A stretch of DNA of 64,000 nt, from positions 2,418,001 to 2,482,000 of the forward strand of contig NZ_VCMZ01000001.1 in NCBI RefSeq assembly GCF_006352475.1. Reading direction: 5' to 3'. Made by a program: the position numbers and the translations under genes. Every line of letters starts with the position of its first letter. Position 1 is the first letter of the stretch. Shown here piece after piece: positions 1-9,186 of this stretch. The DNA is from Acinetobacter pullicarnis. Lineage in GTDB: Bacteria > Pseudomonadota > Gammaproteobacteria > Pseudomonadales > Moraxellaceae. The notes under the pieces are model-generated. The model was not told the DNA's origin. It was given only the letters and a program-made list of their open reading frames with translations, and searched no databases.

Positions 1-119
1 ACATTGTCGATATTCCTGTTCCAGCCAATGTAGATATGGCCTTTGCCTTGTTAATTCGTAACCTACCAAACTCAACACAGGATATTACCGCAAGCGCGCT
101 GGCCTATACGGAAGCATAA
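1..119 (+). CDS. 3' end of an unidentified protein (partial)
   Basis: An open frame enters from the left edge and ends with TAA at 117-119, giving the last 38 residues of a protein whose start lies outside the window. The visible tail is mostly hydrophobic and small residues and ends in ALAYTEA. I do not recognise the family. It ends two bases before the ATG of the ferredoxin gene, so the two are probably co-transcribed. The frame and the tight spacing support a real gene; its function is unknown. Confidence 0.5.
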   Translation, partial: IVDIPVPANVDMAFALLIRNLPNSTQDITASALAYTEA

Positions 120-121
120 CC

Positions 122-373
122 ATGGCTTTATTGATTACAGATCAATGTATTAACTGTGATATGTGTTTAGCAGAATGCCCGAATGAAGCGATTTATGAGG
201 GCAGTAAAGTCTATGAAATCGATGTCGAACGTTGTACCGAATGCGTGGGCTTTTATGAAATACAAACCTGTGTTGCGGTATGCCCAATTGATTGTATTGT
301 GCCGCACCCAGAACATATTGAAAGCAATGAACAGCTAATGCAGAAGTTTAAGGCGTTGAATCTGTTTGGTTAA
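122..373 (+). CDS. yfhL: YfhL family 4Fe-4S dicluster ferredoxin
   Basis: Small cytoplasmic electron carrier of 83 residues predicted to hold two [4Fe-4S] clusters. The first cysteine set is C9, C12, C15 and C19 (CxxCxxCxxxCP). The second is C38, C41, C50 and C54, and the eight-residue gap between C41 and C50 is the insertion typical of the YfhL/Fdx subfamily of 2[4Fe-4S] ferredoxins. The length matches the family. It follows the partial upstream frame by two bases and converges with ahpF. The redox partner cannot be deduced from the sequence. Confidence 0.93.
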   Translation: MALLITDQCINCDMCLAECPNEAIYEGSKVYEIDVERCTECVGFYEIQTCVAVCPIDCIVPHPEHIESNEQLMQKFKALNLFG

Positions 374-403
374 TGCCTTGTTGTTAAAAGCAACCTCTCC
401 CAG

Positions 404-483
404 CCTCTCCTTAAAAAAGGAGAGGAGATTAGTGATACCCTCTCCAACGGGAGATGAGCAGCACTGCTGCGCAAGGGAGAGGG
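404..483. repeat. intergenic palindromic element between ferredoxin and ahpF
   Basis: Two nested hairpin-forming units fill the gap between convergent genes. CCTCTCCTT at 404-412 pairs perfectly with AAGGAGAGG at 417-425 across four A residues. CCCTCTCC at 438-445 pairs with GGGAGAGG within 475-483 around a longer loop that holds a second small palindrome (GAGCAGCACTGCTGC). It could act as a two-way terminator. The paired CTCTCC/GGAGAG layout looks more like a dispersed REP-type element than a simple terminator. Confidence 0.55.
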
Positions 484-497
484 TTAAGCAGAGAGTT

Positions 498-2063
498 TTA
501 ACTCCCTGAACGAATAATATAATCAAAGGCAGATAGTGATGCTTTAGCACCTTCACCTGCGGCAATAATGATTTGCTTATACGGCACAGTGGTACAGTCA
601 CCTGCAGCAAATACACCTTTGACATTGGTTTCATTGCGATCATTCACCACAATCTCACCACGATTTGAAAGCTCAACTGTAGTCTCTTTTAAGAAATCCG
701 TATTGGGCAATAAACCAATTTGCACAAAGATCCCTGCGAGTTCAACCGTATGTTCTTGCTCAGTCGCACGATCTTTATATTTCAACGCCGTCACTTGTGC
801 GCCATCACCAATCACTTCAGTCGATAAGGCATTCATGATCACTGTAGTATTTGGCAAGCTATGTAGTTTGTCTTGTAGCACTTGGTCTGCACGTAATTTA
901 GTATCAAATTCAACCAAAGTCACATGTTCAACAATACCAGCTAAATCAATCGCAGCTTCAACCCCTGAGTTACCACCACCAATCACTGCAACACGTTTGC
1001 CTTTAAACAACGGACCATCACAGTGTGGGCAGTATGCGACACCACGAGTTTTATATTCTTTCTCGCCCGGTACATTCATTTCTCTCCAACGTGCACCTGT
1101 GGAAAGAATGATGGTTTTCGATTCAAGTTTAGCGCCATTTTCAAGTTCAACTTCAACCAAGCCACTGGCCGTCTGATCTGCACCGATCACATGTTTAACC
1201 CGTTGTAGGTTCATGATGTCGACGCCATATTCGCGAACATGCGCTTCCATGTCTGCACCAAATTTCGGCCCTTGGGTTTTTTGCACTGAAATGAAGTTTT
1301 CGATGTCCATGGTGTCCATAACTTGGCCACCGAAACGATCTGCAACAATACCGGTACGAATACCTTTACGTGCGGCATAAACCGCAGAAGCCGCACCTGC
1401 TGGGCCACCACCAATGACCAGTACATCAAATGCAGCTTTGGCATTGAGTTTCTCTGCATCTTTTTCCGCAGAATTGGTATCCAGTTGCGCCACAATCTCT
1501 TCTAGAGTCATGCGACCTTGGCCAATGTGTTCGCCATTTTGGAACAGCATTGGTACAGCCATGATTTTGCGTTGTTCAACTTCGTCTTGGAAGAACGCAC
1601 CATCAACCATGGTGGCCGTAGTGCCTGGATTATTAATTGCAATTAAGTTCAGCGCTTGTACCACATCCGGACAGTTATGGCAGCTTAGAGATACGAACAC
1701 ATCAAAATTAGCTGTGAGGTTTAGGCCTTTGATTTGAGCAAGTATTTCATCAGAAACTTTTGGTGCATAACCAGACACTTGCAGTAAAGCCAAAATTAAC
1801 GAGGTGAACTCATGCCCCATTGGGAGGCCTGCAAAGAATACGCGTGGTTTTTCCCCAGCTTTAGCAACCCCAAAACTTGGACGACGTGCATTGTCACCAT
1901 CAAAGCGTACCGTGACTTGCTCAGAAAGCTCAGCAATTTCGGTGACCAGTTGTTTGATTTTCTCTGCTTTATCAGATTGATCTAATGCGGCAACCAATTC
2001 AATTGGGCTTTCTAAACGCTCTAAATAAGATTTCAGTTGCGCTTTAATGTTTTGGTCTAACAT
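498..2063 (-). CDS. ahpF: alkyl hydroperoxide reductase subunit F (AhpF)
   Basis: NADH-dependent FAD disulfide reductase that recycles the peroxiredoxin AhpC in peroxide detoxification in the cytoplasm. The 521-residue product has the full family layout: an N-terminal double thioredoxin-like domain with a CHNC redox pair near residues 128-131, then a thioredoxin-reductase-like module with a [13 protein letters not shown]-binding loop, a second dinucleotide motif ([10 protein letters not shown]) and the CPHC active site near residue 340. I chose the ATG at 2063 because GGAG sits nine bases ahead of it; an upstream in-frame ATG at 2078 overlaps that GGAG. No ahpC gene is next to it here, so its partner is encoded elsewhere. 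Confidence 0.96.
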   Translation of the reverse strand: MLDQNIKAQLKSYLERLESPIELVAALDQSDKAEKIKQLVTEIAELSEQVTVRFDGDNARRPSFGVAKAGEKPRVFFAGLPMGHEFTSLILALLQVSGYAPKVSDEILAQIKGLNLTANFDVFVSLSCHNCPDVVQALNLIAINNPGTTATMVDGAFFQDEVEQRKIMAVPMLFQNGEHIGQGRMTLEEIVAQLDTNSAEKDAEKLNAKAAFDVLVIGGGPAGAASAVYAARKGIRTGIVADRFGGQVMDTMDIENFISVQKTQGPKFGADMEAHVREYGVDIMNLQRVKHVIGADQTASGLVEVELENGAKLESKTIILSTGARWREMNVPGEKEYKTRGVAYCPHCDGPLFKGKRVAVIGGGNSGVEAAIDLAGIVEHVTLVEFDTKLRADQVLQDKLHSLPNTTVIMNALSTEVIGDGAQVTALKYKDRATEQEHTVELAGIFVQIGLLPNTDFLKETTVELSNRGEIVVNDRNETNVKGVFAAGDCTTVPYKQIIIAAGEGAKASLSAFDYIIRSGS

Positions 2064-2197
2064 GTTCACAATCTCCATAAGGATTCATTTTTTCACTGCA
2101 GCCATCATACGATAAATGCAAATATAGGAGAAACAGTTTGTATTCATCATCACGATCGTATTAATAGATAGTGAATCTTTTAAAGCACTGTTCCGAA

Positions 2198-3160
2198 TTA
2201 ACGATTAATGCGCTCTTTGTTATCTACTGAGCGAAACTCAACATCATGTAATGTCATTTCGATGCGTAAACGACGTTTTCCCAGTTGTCTCGCCAATAAA
2301 TAACTGAAAGCAGCCAACAATCCAGCCAATGCCATGCAGACATATAACACCCAAGCAACAATCGTTGAAACACGTTGCGCTTGTTTGGCTTGCTGATCTA
2401 GCTTTTGCGTCATTGGCGTTAAACTTTTTCCATACAGTTGCTGTTGCATGCTCCAGAGTTGTTCCGGCTTAAATCCATAACTGGCAAAATTTGCCTGACT
2501 GTTTTCAGCCAAAATCAAACCTTGCACATAACTACTTGCTGCCGCCTGATCAACTGGTCGATGTAACAATGCAGCCTGCGCCAATAAATAATCACGCACA
2601 GCTGGTGCCAATTTGGCTTGCTCTGCATATTGGGCAAGTTCACTGCTTTGAATATTTTGATCATATTGCAACAACGCTTGATAAGGCTGTTGTACTGCTT
2701 CATTTTTCTGATATTGAACAAAAGACAACAGCGACCAAATCATGCCAAACGCAATCAACCATGCAACAAATTTTAATACTACCGATTTAAGCCGATGTTT
2801 GAAAAACTCAAACTTGCGCATAAGGCGAATTGAAATAAATGCGCCAAAGAATGCAGCAGCAAGTTTTAATATCAACCAGCCCAACCAAGACAACAGTCGC
2901 CCAAAATAATCCGTCACTTGTGCGGAGTCCAATGCATTTAAATCCACACTGGCTGGAATGTGTAACTGTTGCACGGTCTGACTTAGCCCCCAAAACCCAT
3001 AAATAAATTCAGCTTGGGTAAATACAGCAAACGTCGACAGTGCCAATACGCACAGTGCAGAAAAAGTCAGCCACATCGTCTGCTGTTGGCGTTGCTTCAA
3101 GCGAATCAATCGCGATTTAAAATCGGTGATTTGCACTTGGTTTTCATCTACACTCGACAA
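2198..3160 (-). CDS. membrane protein of the TelA operon, function unknown
   Basis: Product of 320 residues, third gene of a minus-strand operon with the TelA-family gene and a coiled-coil protein upstream. Hydrophobic segments fall near residues 29-50, 92-112, 125-148 and 265-288, so it is predicted to be an inner-membrane protein with about four helices. A largely hydrophilic stretch of about 115 residues (150-265), rich in Gln and Ala, separates the third and fourth helices. I recognise no catalytic motif. Its only functional clue is co-location with TelA, which suggests a role in envelope stress or toxic-anion tolerance; this is inference. Confidence 0.7.
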   Translation of the reverse strand: MSSVDENQVQITDFKSRLIRLKQRQQQTMWLTFSALCVLALSTFAVFTQAEFIYGFWGLSQTVQQLHIPASVDLNALDSAQVTDYFGRLLSWLGWLILKLAAAFFGAFISIRLMRKFEFFKHRLKSVVLKFVAWLIAFGMIWSLLSFVQYQKNEAVQQPYQALLQYDQNIQSSELAQYAEQAKLAPAVRDYLLAQAALLHRPVDQAAASSYVQGLILAENSQANFASYGFKPEQLWSMQQQLYGKSLTPMTQKLDQQAKQAQRVSTIVAWVLYVCMALAGLLAAFSYLLARQLGKRRLRIEMTLHDVEFRSVDNKERINR

Positions 3161-3208
3161 GTTTTTATCCTCAAATAATTCAAAATGAGTGATCCGTGGG
3201 CATGGGTG

Positions 3209-4357
3209 CTATTTGATGGTTTTAATTTCTGAACTTGATTGCAAAACCAATTGATTTAAATTGTTCTGCAAACTACGCAAGCGGATCGCTGCTTCTTCAC
3301 GCTTTTGCATACCTTCTTTTTGAATTTGAATCACATCGTTCACAGTACTAATCAACGTATTTTGAACGTGTTCCAAGGTTTCAATATCAATCACAGCACG
3401 TTGATTGGCTCGGGCAGTATCTACAGAGTTTTGATGCAATAAGTCTGCATTACGTCGCAGCAACTCATTAGTTGCATCGTCAATGGTATTGGCAAGTTGC
3501 ACACTATTTTTTTGCTCTTGCAGTGAAATCGCCAAACTAATCTGATTTTTCCAAGCAGGTAAGGTAATGTTTTTAATCGCATAAAACTTGTCAACCAACA
3601 TCAAGTTATTCGATTGAATAATTCGAATCATCGGCAAGGTTTGCATGGCTGACTGTTGCAATACCTGTAAATCGCTGACCCGCTTTTCTAAATTATTGGC
3701 CAAATGATTTAAGTCATACACCTGTTGGGTACGCTGTGGATCGTGATCGACCACTTCACTGCTCAACTGCTGGATCTGTTGCTGCATATCGCTTTGTTTT
3801 AAACGACCTGCGGCAATATAAATACCCAGTTGTTTATATTCCTCTTGTACCGCATTAAACATCTGATCCAGTGTATTTACCCGACTTTTCAAACCGGACT
3901 GCGAGGTCTCAATTTCTTTGACTAAACGATCAATTTGTTCTTTAGTGCTATCAAAGTTTTGATCAAAACTTTGCTTTGCACCACGAACTTTATTAAACAA
4001 ACTACCCAAAAAACCAGAACGCTTACTCGGGTTTAAAATACTCGATGTGTTCAGTTGCTGCGCCACTTGCACCACTTCATTCAGTTTCTGCCCAGTCTGA
4101 TCTAAGTCCTTGTTTTTTACCAACCCCAACAATTCATCCGTATAGGTTGAGGTTTTGGATGCAATATTTTTACCGTATTCAGAAATTGAATTTTGACTTA
4201 GATCTGCAAGCTCTTTATGTGCACTCATCACCTCAGTGAAGTCATCTTGTTTTAAACCAATCTCTTGCAAATTCATTTGTTCGAAATCTTGTTTTTTAAT
4301 CTCATTCGTAACTTCGACCAGTTCACTTGATTGTTGCGTTAAATCATTCATGTGCAT
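3209..4357 (-). CDS. telA: toxic anion resistance protein, TelA/KlaA family
   Basis: Product of 382 residues, mainly predicted alpha-helix and coiled coil, with no signal peptide or membrane segment. The stretch from about residue 85 to 380 has the TelA/YaaN layout, including the region around LPMIRIIQSNNLMLVDKFYA and the helical tail around NTLISTVNDVIQIQKEG. Family members were first linked to tellurite resistance on plasmids, and many chromosomal copies relate to envelope stress; the biochemical activity is not established. It starts seven bases after the upstream gene and is followed 48 bases later by the membrane protein, so the three form one operon. The ATG at 4357 is followed by a second ATG two codons on (4351), and either could be used. 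Confidence 0.85.
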   Translation of the reverse strand: MHMNDLTQQSSELVEVTNEIKKQDFEQMNLQEIGLKQDDFTEVMSAHKELADLSQNSISEYGKNIASKTSTYTDELLGLVKNKDLDQTGQKLNEVVQVAQQLNTSSILNPSKRSGFLGSLFNKVRGAKQSFDQNFDSTKEQIDRLVKEIETSQSGLKSRVNTLDQMFNAVQEEYKQLGIYIAAGRLKQSDMQQQIQQLSSEVVDHDPQRTQQVYDLNHLANNLEKRVSDLQVLQQSAMQTLPMIRIIQSNNLMLVDKFYAIKNITLPAWKNQISLAISLQEQKNSVQLANTIDDATNELLRRNADLLHQNSVDTARANQRAVIDIETLEHVQNTLISTVNDVIQIQKEGMQKREEAAIRLRSLQNNLNQLVLQSSSEIKTIK

Positions 4358-4364
4358 ACCTTAA

Positions 4365-5144
4365 TTATTTCTCTAAAGTTCGTTTTAAGTTTTGAATCAA
4401 TTGATCACGACTACGATCAAATTCAGCAAGCGTCGTACTATTTTTCTGAGCACGACTTTGTTGTAAATGGTACTGCCAAGCTGGAATCAACACTTGTTGG
4501 GCTTCCTTAAAGCGATCAATCAACCCCATTGCAAGCTGTTGACTTAACTGCATTTGTGTCATGGCTATATCGTGACTGCTTTGTAGCGTCTCCAAGCTTT
4601 GAATTTTTTTGGCCAAACGTTCTGGAAAGTTATCAAGTGGATGCTGATTTTTAACAAAATTTGGATAATCTGTTAAAAATTCGCGTGCAGCCACAATATA
4701 ATGCGCCATTTGTGCTCTTAAACCAACGGCTTGCAATAATCTTGCTTGAGATTTTTGAATTTCAATATGCAAACGTTGACTCAGATGATTGGCTTGATCA
4801 ATTAAATGGTCTAGATTTTTTAAATATTTTGCCTGTCCAGCATCAAACTCTAAATCGATGCCTAGCCATTTCTGTAATGCATTAAATTTTTTGGTTTTCA
4901 ATGCTTTTTCCGAAGCCGCTAAATGCTGAATAATTTCTGCGATCACTTGACTCAGTTGTTGATTTAACTGTGGATCTATCGCATCCAGTAGCACCGCCTG
5001 TGACTGCACGATATTTTCAGCATATTGGTTGAGACCGATAGGTTGCGCCAGCAATGTCAATAAATCCTGGCGCTGAATCGTGATTAAACGTTGCGGATCC
5101 AGTTCAATCTGATCAAGCGGGGTCAAACTGATAAATTGTTGCAT
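4365..5144 (-). CDS. coiled-coil protein, first gene of the TelA operon
   Basis: Product of 259 residues with no signal peptide and no membrane segment. It is strongly helical, with many Gln, Leu and Ala in heptad-like spacing (for example around LNQQLSQVIAEIIQHLAASE and LSQRLHIEIQKSQARLLQAV). It does not match a named family that I recognise. It is separated from telA by seven bases, so the two are almost certainly translated from one message. A structural or scaffold partner for TelA is the simplest guess but is unproven. Confidence 0.65.
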   Translation of the reverse strand: MQQFISLTPLDQIELDPQRLITIQRQDLLTLLAQPIGLNQYAENIVQSQAVLLDAIDPQLNQQLSQVIAEIIQHLAASEKALKTKKFNALQKWLGIDLEFDAGQAKYLKNLDHLIDQANHLSQRLHIEIQKSQARLLQAVGLRAQMAHYIVAAREFLTDYPNFVKNQHPLDNFPERLAKKIQSLETLQSSHDIAMTQMQLSQQLAMGLIDRFKEAQQVLIPAWQYHLQQSRAQKNSTTLAEFDRSRDQLIQNLKRTLEK

Positions 5145-5300
5145 AGTGACCTAAATTAAAGAATTTGCGGAAGCATTTTACTTATATGCATGCCAATCTC
5201 TAAAATTGCAAATTTTCGCGGCATATAAAATGAAAAAACTACAAAACAACTCAAATAGGCCAAATTAAATTAGCTTTTGTATCAATTGCTTAATCCATAA

Positions 5301-5337
5301 AAAAAGACCAGCATACCGTTTATGACTGGTCTTTTTT
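5301..5337 (-). terminator. rho-independent terminator downstream of the hda direction, two-sided
   Basis: AAAAAGACCAG at 5301-5311 pairs with CTGGTCTTTTT at 5326-5336 around a 14-base loop. Runs of A on the left and T on the right let it work on either strand. It lies 30 bases beyond the hda stop codon on the minus strand and ahead of the TelA operon, so it most likely ends the hda transcript. Confidence 0.8.
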
Positions 5338-5366
5338 GCGTCCACTTCATCTATATGCAACGCTGA

Positions 5367-6074
5367 CTATTGTTGATATTCATCAATCAATGCATAAATT
5401 TGTCTTAAAGTTGCATGTGACAGTTTAACTTTCTCACCCTGTAGTAACTTCTCTAACTGATCAACAGACTGTAATAAGGTACTGGTCTGGTGTGGGCCAT
5501 GCTGCAGTAAATAATCAATAATTTGCGTATCAAAATGTACGCCTCGTCGCGCCAGTACTGACAATAATACAGCTTGACGATCTGCAAAATCGTTACCATC
5601 TGGCACTGCTACACTGACTGCTTGATTCAGCCGTGAACGCAAATCATAGAGTTCTAACTTAAGTTCTTTCGGGGCATAGCGAGAAGAAAACACCAACTGC
5701 CCGCCACCATCATTATTATTATTAATTAAATGAAAAACTGCTTTTTGCCAATGTGGCACCCCAATAATCGCTTCAATATCATCCAAGGCAACCAGATCAT
5801 AGCTTTCTAAAGCAGTAATTGCTTCAATGGGCGCATCAAGTAATTCCAGCAAAGACACTTTAATTGCAGATTTACCCAACTCTAAATAGGAATCACAGAT
5901 TGCAGTCAACAAATGTGATTTTCCTGTACCCGCACCACCATAGACATAAAATCGATTAAATAGTCCTGCATGAAGCTGCCGAACCGAATCAATTACAGGT
6001 TCCCAGCCTGGACCACAAAAATCGCTAATCCGGGCATCAAGTTGAGGTTCAATATTCAACTGTAATTGACGCAT
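5367..6074 (-). CDS. hda: DnaA regulatory inactivator Hda
   Basis: DnaA-like AAA+ protein of 235 residues that, with the DNA-loaded sliding clamp, stimulates ATP hydrolysis by DnaA after initiation. The Walker A loop GGAGTGKS is at residues 46-53, and a Walker B-type LVALDDIE segment lies near residues 92-100. An RSRLNQ segment follows in the usual sensor/arginine-finger region. The N-terminus MRQLQLNI fits the clamp-binding motif of Hda (QL.LNI pattern). Length matches the family. It follows the exporter gene by 22 bases, as is common for hda in gamma-proteobacteria. Confidence 0.93.
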   Translation of the reverse strand: MRQLQLNIEPQLDARISDFCGPGWEPVIDSVRQLHAGLFNRFYVYGGAGTGKSHLLTAICDSYLELGKSAIKVSLLELLDAPIEAITALESYDLVALDDIEAIIGVPHWQKAVFHLINNNNDGGGQLVFSSRYAPKELKLELYDLRSRLNQAVSVAVPDGNDFADRQAVLLSVLARRGVHFDTQIIDYLLQHGPHQTSTLLQSVDQLEKLLQGEKVKLSHATLRQIYALIDEYQQ

Positions 6075-6096
6075 TGATGTATCTCATCCTCGAAAT

Positions 6097-7296
6097 TTAT
6101 TTAGGTTGAACATCTGTCGATGTGTCTGCGTTATCTTGCTGTTTTTTAATCTCAAGATCAAGATTCAAATTAAGGTCATCACTTTCCACAACAATCCTTT
6201 CACCACTCCCACTATGTTCAGCACTCACCAGCGCGGTTTGAAAAAAATCACTCCGTACATAGCTTTGCCGAATATGCTTTAATACCACGACAATGACAGC
6301 AGCAACGGGTAATGCGATAAGCATACCCAAGAATCCTGCTAACTGTGCGCCTGCCAATACGGCAAAGACCACGGCTACAGGAGATAAACCAATTTTATCA
6401 CCCAATAAAAATGGCTGTAAAATATAGCCTTCTACAACTTGACCAATTAAAAATACCATACCCACCAAGGCCAAGTGCGTCCAATCTAGGCCGAATTGGA
6501 AAAATGTTGCGATAACCGCTGAAATAATACCCACAGCAAAACCCAAATAAGGAATGATACTGGCCAAACCGGCCACCATTCCAATAATCAAGCCAACTTG
6601 TATACCAATCAACTGTAGCCCAACAGCATAAATAATGCCGAGCAATACCATCACCAAAAACTGACCTTTTACAAAAGCACGTAACACACTGTGGCATTCG
6701 CCAACAATCTGCAGGGTTTTAACTTCAAAGCGTGGTGGAATGAGACGATTCATCTGAAACAGCATGCGATTCCAATCAAGTAAAAAATAGAATGCAATCA
6801 CTGGCATCAAGATAAATGTACCGCCGACTTGAATAAAGCTGAGACCAGACTGTAAGATCGACAACACCATCGTTTGAATATTATCGATACTGTAATTGGT
6901 TTGCACATAGTCCATCACGACTTTAGACATTTGATCACTATCGATTCTCATGTACTGGACATCAAAGGTCTTCGATACCCAAGGTAAGAACGTGTGATTA
7001 ATCCACTGAATCGCGGTTGGAATACTATCTCGTGCGTAAATTAACTGCTTCCACACCACGGGTACCAAAAACCAAAATGCCAATGTAATCGCCGTTCCAA
7101 TCCCAATAAAGACATTGCAGATTGCCAACCAACGCGGCATCAGTTTGGCTAGTTTTTCAACCAATGGATTAAACAGATAGGCAATAAAAAAAGCACCAAC
7201 AAATGGAATCAGAACCGGCTTAAGTAGATAGGCCACCCACAAGAGAAAAGCTGCTGAAATTAAGATTAATAAACGTTTTAATGTCCGATCGTGCAT
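6097..7296 (-). CDS. AI-2E family transporter / PerM-like permease
   Basis: Inner-membrane protein of 399 residues with about seven to eight hydrophobic segments. The N-terminal pair is near residues 8-45, and the C-terminal cluster runs from about 215 to 340 with the glycine-rich segments typical of the family (for example GLASIIPYLGFAVG, where the PYLG motif is a family marker). The family (formerly UPF0118) includes TqsA, PerM and Na+/H+ antiporter-like members, and substrate cannot be assigned from sequence. It has a charged cytoplasmic tail of about 60 residues. It lies just upstream of hda on the same strand, and the two are likely co-transcribed. Confidence 0.85.
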   Translation of the reverse strand: MHDRTLKRLLILISAAFLLWVAYLLKPVLIPFVGAFFIAYLFNPLVEKLAKLMPRWLAICNVFIGIGTAITLAFWFLVPVVWKQLIYARDSIPTAIQWINHTFLPWVSKTFDVQYMRIDSDQMSKVVMDYVQTNYSIDNIQTMVLSILQSGLSFIQVGGTFILMPVIAFYFLLDWNRMLFQMNRLIPPRFEVKTLQIVGECHSVLRAFVKGQFLVMVLLGIIYAVGLQLIGIQVGLIIGMVAGLASIIPYLGFAVGIISAVIATFFQFGLDWTHLALVGMVFLIGQVVEGYILQPFLLGDKIGLSPVAVVFAVLAGAQLAGFLGMLIALPVAAVIVVVLKHIRQSYVRSDFFQTALVSAEHSGSGERIVVESDDLNLNLDLEIKKQQDNADTSTDVQPK

Positions 7297-7398
7297 ACAA
7301 TCACGCCTTTTTGGAGATTATTCATTATAGAAAGTGAAATATTTCAATTAAGATAGCATTTTAGCGCAGAATTAACATAAGAGTTTCGTATATTCAGG

Positions 7399-7422
7399 TA
7401 TAATCTCCGCGCCAATGCGGAG
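7399..7422 (+). promoter_or_regulatory. purM promoter -10 and Shine-Dalgarno hairpin
   Basis: A perfect TATAAT lies at 7399-7404, 26 bases before the purM ATG. No good -35 box is visible at the usual distance. Directly after it CTCCGC (7405-7410) and GCGGAG (7417-7422) form a six-base-pair hairpin whose right arm contains the GGAG ribosome site for purM. If transcription starts before 7405 the hairpin could mask the site; if it starts near 7411 it cannot form. Confidence 0.4.
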
Positions 7423-7430
7423 ACATCATT

Positions 7431-8501
7431 ATGAGCAACACAACTTCTAACTCAAGCACCGGTTTAAGCTACAAAGACGCAGGTGTGGACATTGAAGCGG
7501 GCGACGCACTAGTCGATCGAATCAAATCAGTCGCTAAACGTACAACTCGACCAGAGGTGATGGGCGGACTCGGTGGCTTTGGTGCCCTGTGTAAAATCCC
7601 AAAAGGTTATGAAGAACCTGTACTTGTGTCAGGCACAGATGGTGTTGGTACAAAATTGCGAGTTGCACTCAACCTCAACCGTCATGACACCATCGGTCAA
7701 GACTTGGTCGCGATGTGCGTCAATGACCTGTTGGTCTGCGGTGCAGAACCATTATTCTTCCTCGACTACTATGCAACTGGACATTTAAATATTGATGTTG
7801 CTGCGGATGTAGTAACAGGTATTGGTAAAGGCTGTGAACTTGCAGGCTGTGCTTTAGTCGGCGGTGAAACTGCTGAAATGCCTGGCATGTACGAAGGTGA
7901 AGATTACGACCTTGCTGGTTTCTCAGTCGGTGTTGTTGAACAAAGCAAAATTATCGATGGTACCCAAGTTAAAGCAGGCGACGTTTTAGTCGGTATTGCT
8001 TCTTCTGGCGCACATTCGAATGGTTACTCATTACTACGTAAAATTCTCGATGTCAAAAACATTGACTTAAATCAAATCGTTGATGGCCGTCCATTGGCCG
8101 ATGTCGTTATGGAACCTACCCGAATTTATGTCAAATCTATTTTAGAATTGTGCAAACAAGTTAATGTGCATGCGATGGCACATATTACGGGTGGTGGCCT
8201 ACCTGGCAACTTACCACGTGTACTTCCAGATGGTGCTCAAGCTGTTGTAAATGAATCGTCTTGGGAATGGCCAGAATTATTCAAACTTCTACAACGCGAA
8301 GGCGGTGTTGATCAGTTTGAAATGTACCGCACTTTTAACTGTGGTGTTGGCATGGTGCTTGTTCTTGATCCTGCTGACGTCGATCAAAGTATTGCACTGT
8401 TAAATGCACATGGCGAGAAAGCCTGGAAAATTGGTCATATCCAAGAAAATGCAGCATCAGTTGCGGGTGCTGACGAAAAAATTCGCGTGATCTTTGCCTA
8501 A
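7431..8501 (+). CDS. purM: phosphoribosylformylglycinamidine cyclo-ligase (AIR synthetase)
   Basis: Fifth step of purine synthesis: ATP-dependent closure of FGAM to aminoimidazole ribotide, in the cytoplasm. The 356-residue protein is slightly longer than the usual 345 because of a Ser/Thr/Asn-rich start. Family landmarks are [15 protein letters not shown] near the N-terminus, the [10 protein letters not shown] nucleotide-binding segment near residue 67, and the [11 protein letters not shown] loop near residue 144. GGAG lies eight bases ahead of the ATG. Its stop codon overlaps the purN start by one base (TAATG), so the two are translationally coupled. Confidence 0.97.
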   Translation: MSNTTSNSSTGLSYKDAGVDIEAGDALVDRIKSVAKRTTRPEVMGGLGGFGALCKIPKGYEEPVLVSGTDGVGTKLRVALNLNRHDTIGQDLVAMCVNDLLVCGAEPLFFLDYYATGHLNIDVAADVVTGIGKGCELAGCALVGGETAEMPGMYEGEDYDLAGFSVGVVEQSKIIDGTQVKAGDVLVGIASSGAHSNGYSLLRKILDVKNIDLNQIVDGRPLADVVMEPTRIYVKSILELCKQVNVHAMAHITGGGLPGNLPRVLPDGAQAVVNESSWEWPELFKLLQREGGVDQFEMYRTFNCGVGMVLVLDPADVDQSIALLNAHGEKAWKIGHIQENAASVAGADEKIRVIFA

Positions 8502-9130
8502 TGAAGATTGCGGTACTCGTTTCAGGTCAGGGCAGTAATTTACAAGCCCTGATCGATGCCAATTTATCAGGGCAAATTGTTGGTGTCATTTCCAACAAAG
8601 CCAATGCTTATGCATTACAACGTGCGCAGACTGCAGGGATTCAAACTGCAGTCATTGAACACAAAGATTATCCCAGTCGTGAAAGTTTCGATGAGGTCAT
8701 GCATCAACAGTTATTAGACTGGGAAATTGACTTAGTCGTGCTTGCAGGCTTTATGCGTATTCTTAGTTCGAGTTTTGTGCAAAAGTGGCATGGCAAGATG
8801 TTGAATATTCACCCCTCCCTGTTGCCTGCATACAAAGGTATGCATACCCATCAACGGGTACTCAACAGCGGTGATGTCTATCATGGTTGCACCGTTCATT
8901 ATGTAACAGCTGAACTTGATGCTGGTCCAGCATTAGTACAATGCGTGCTTAATGTTCAGGTTCATGATAATACAGATACGCTCGCGCAACGTGTTCATCA
9001 ACTTGAGCACTTTGCCTACCCTCAAGTGGTAGAGTGGATTTGTACAGGAACAATTCAACATTTAGACAATGGGAGTGTTGTCTATCGTAAACAGCTCCTG
9101 CATAAACCAATTCAATTTAGCCAACTGTAA
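8501..9130 (+). CDS. purN: phosphoribosylglycinamide formyltransferase 1 (GART)
   Basis: Transfers a formyl group from 10-formyl-tetrahydrofolate to glycinamide ribonucleotide, the third step of purine synthesis. The 209-residue protein shows the N-terminal VSGQGSNLQALI nucleotide-binding loop, the catalytic NIHPSLLPAYKG segment (Asn and His of the active site near residues 105-108) and the VTAELDAGP loop carrying the catalytic Asp. It overlaps the purM stop by one base. A strong terminator follows within about 20 bases, closing a two-gene purM-purN operon. Confidence 0.97.
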   Translation: MKIAVLVSGQGSNLQALIDANLSGQIVGVISNKANAYALQRAQTAGIQTAVIEHKDYPSRESFDEVMHQQLLDWEIDLVVLAGFMRILSSSFVQKWHGKMLNIHPSLLPAYKGMHTHQRVLNSGDVYHGCTVHYVTAELDAGPALVQCVLNVQVHDNTDTLAQRVHQLEHFAYPQVVEWICTGTIQHLDNGSVVYRKQLLHKPIQFSQL

Positions 9131-9152
9131 TACAGTCGGTTTAAATTATAAA

Positions 9153-9173
9153 AAAGGCGCCGAATGGCGCCTT
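9153..9173. terminator. two-way terminator between purN and hfq
   Basis: AAAGGCGCC (9153-9161) pairs perfectly with GGCGCCTTT (9165-9173) around a short loop. A residues precede it and a T-rich run follows, so on both strands the hairpin is followed by T residues. It lies between the convergent ends of purN and hfq and can serve both. Confidence 0.88.
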
Positions 9174-9186
9174 TCCTTTAAACATC

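Noticed and set aside
122-373. Possible linkage of the ferredoxin to coaD or mutM as in some gamma-proteobacteria
   Set aside because: The visible C-terminus upstream does not resemble CoaD, and ahpF lies on the other side; no such assignment is supported.
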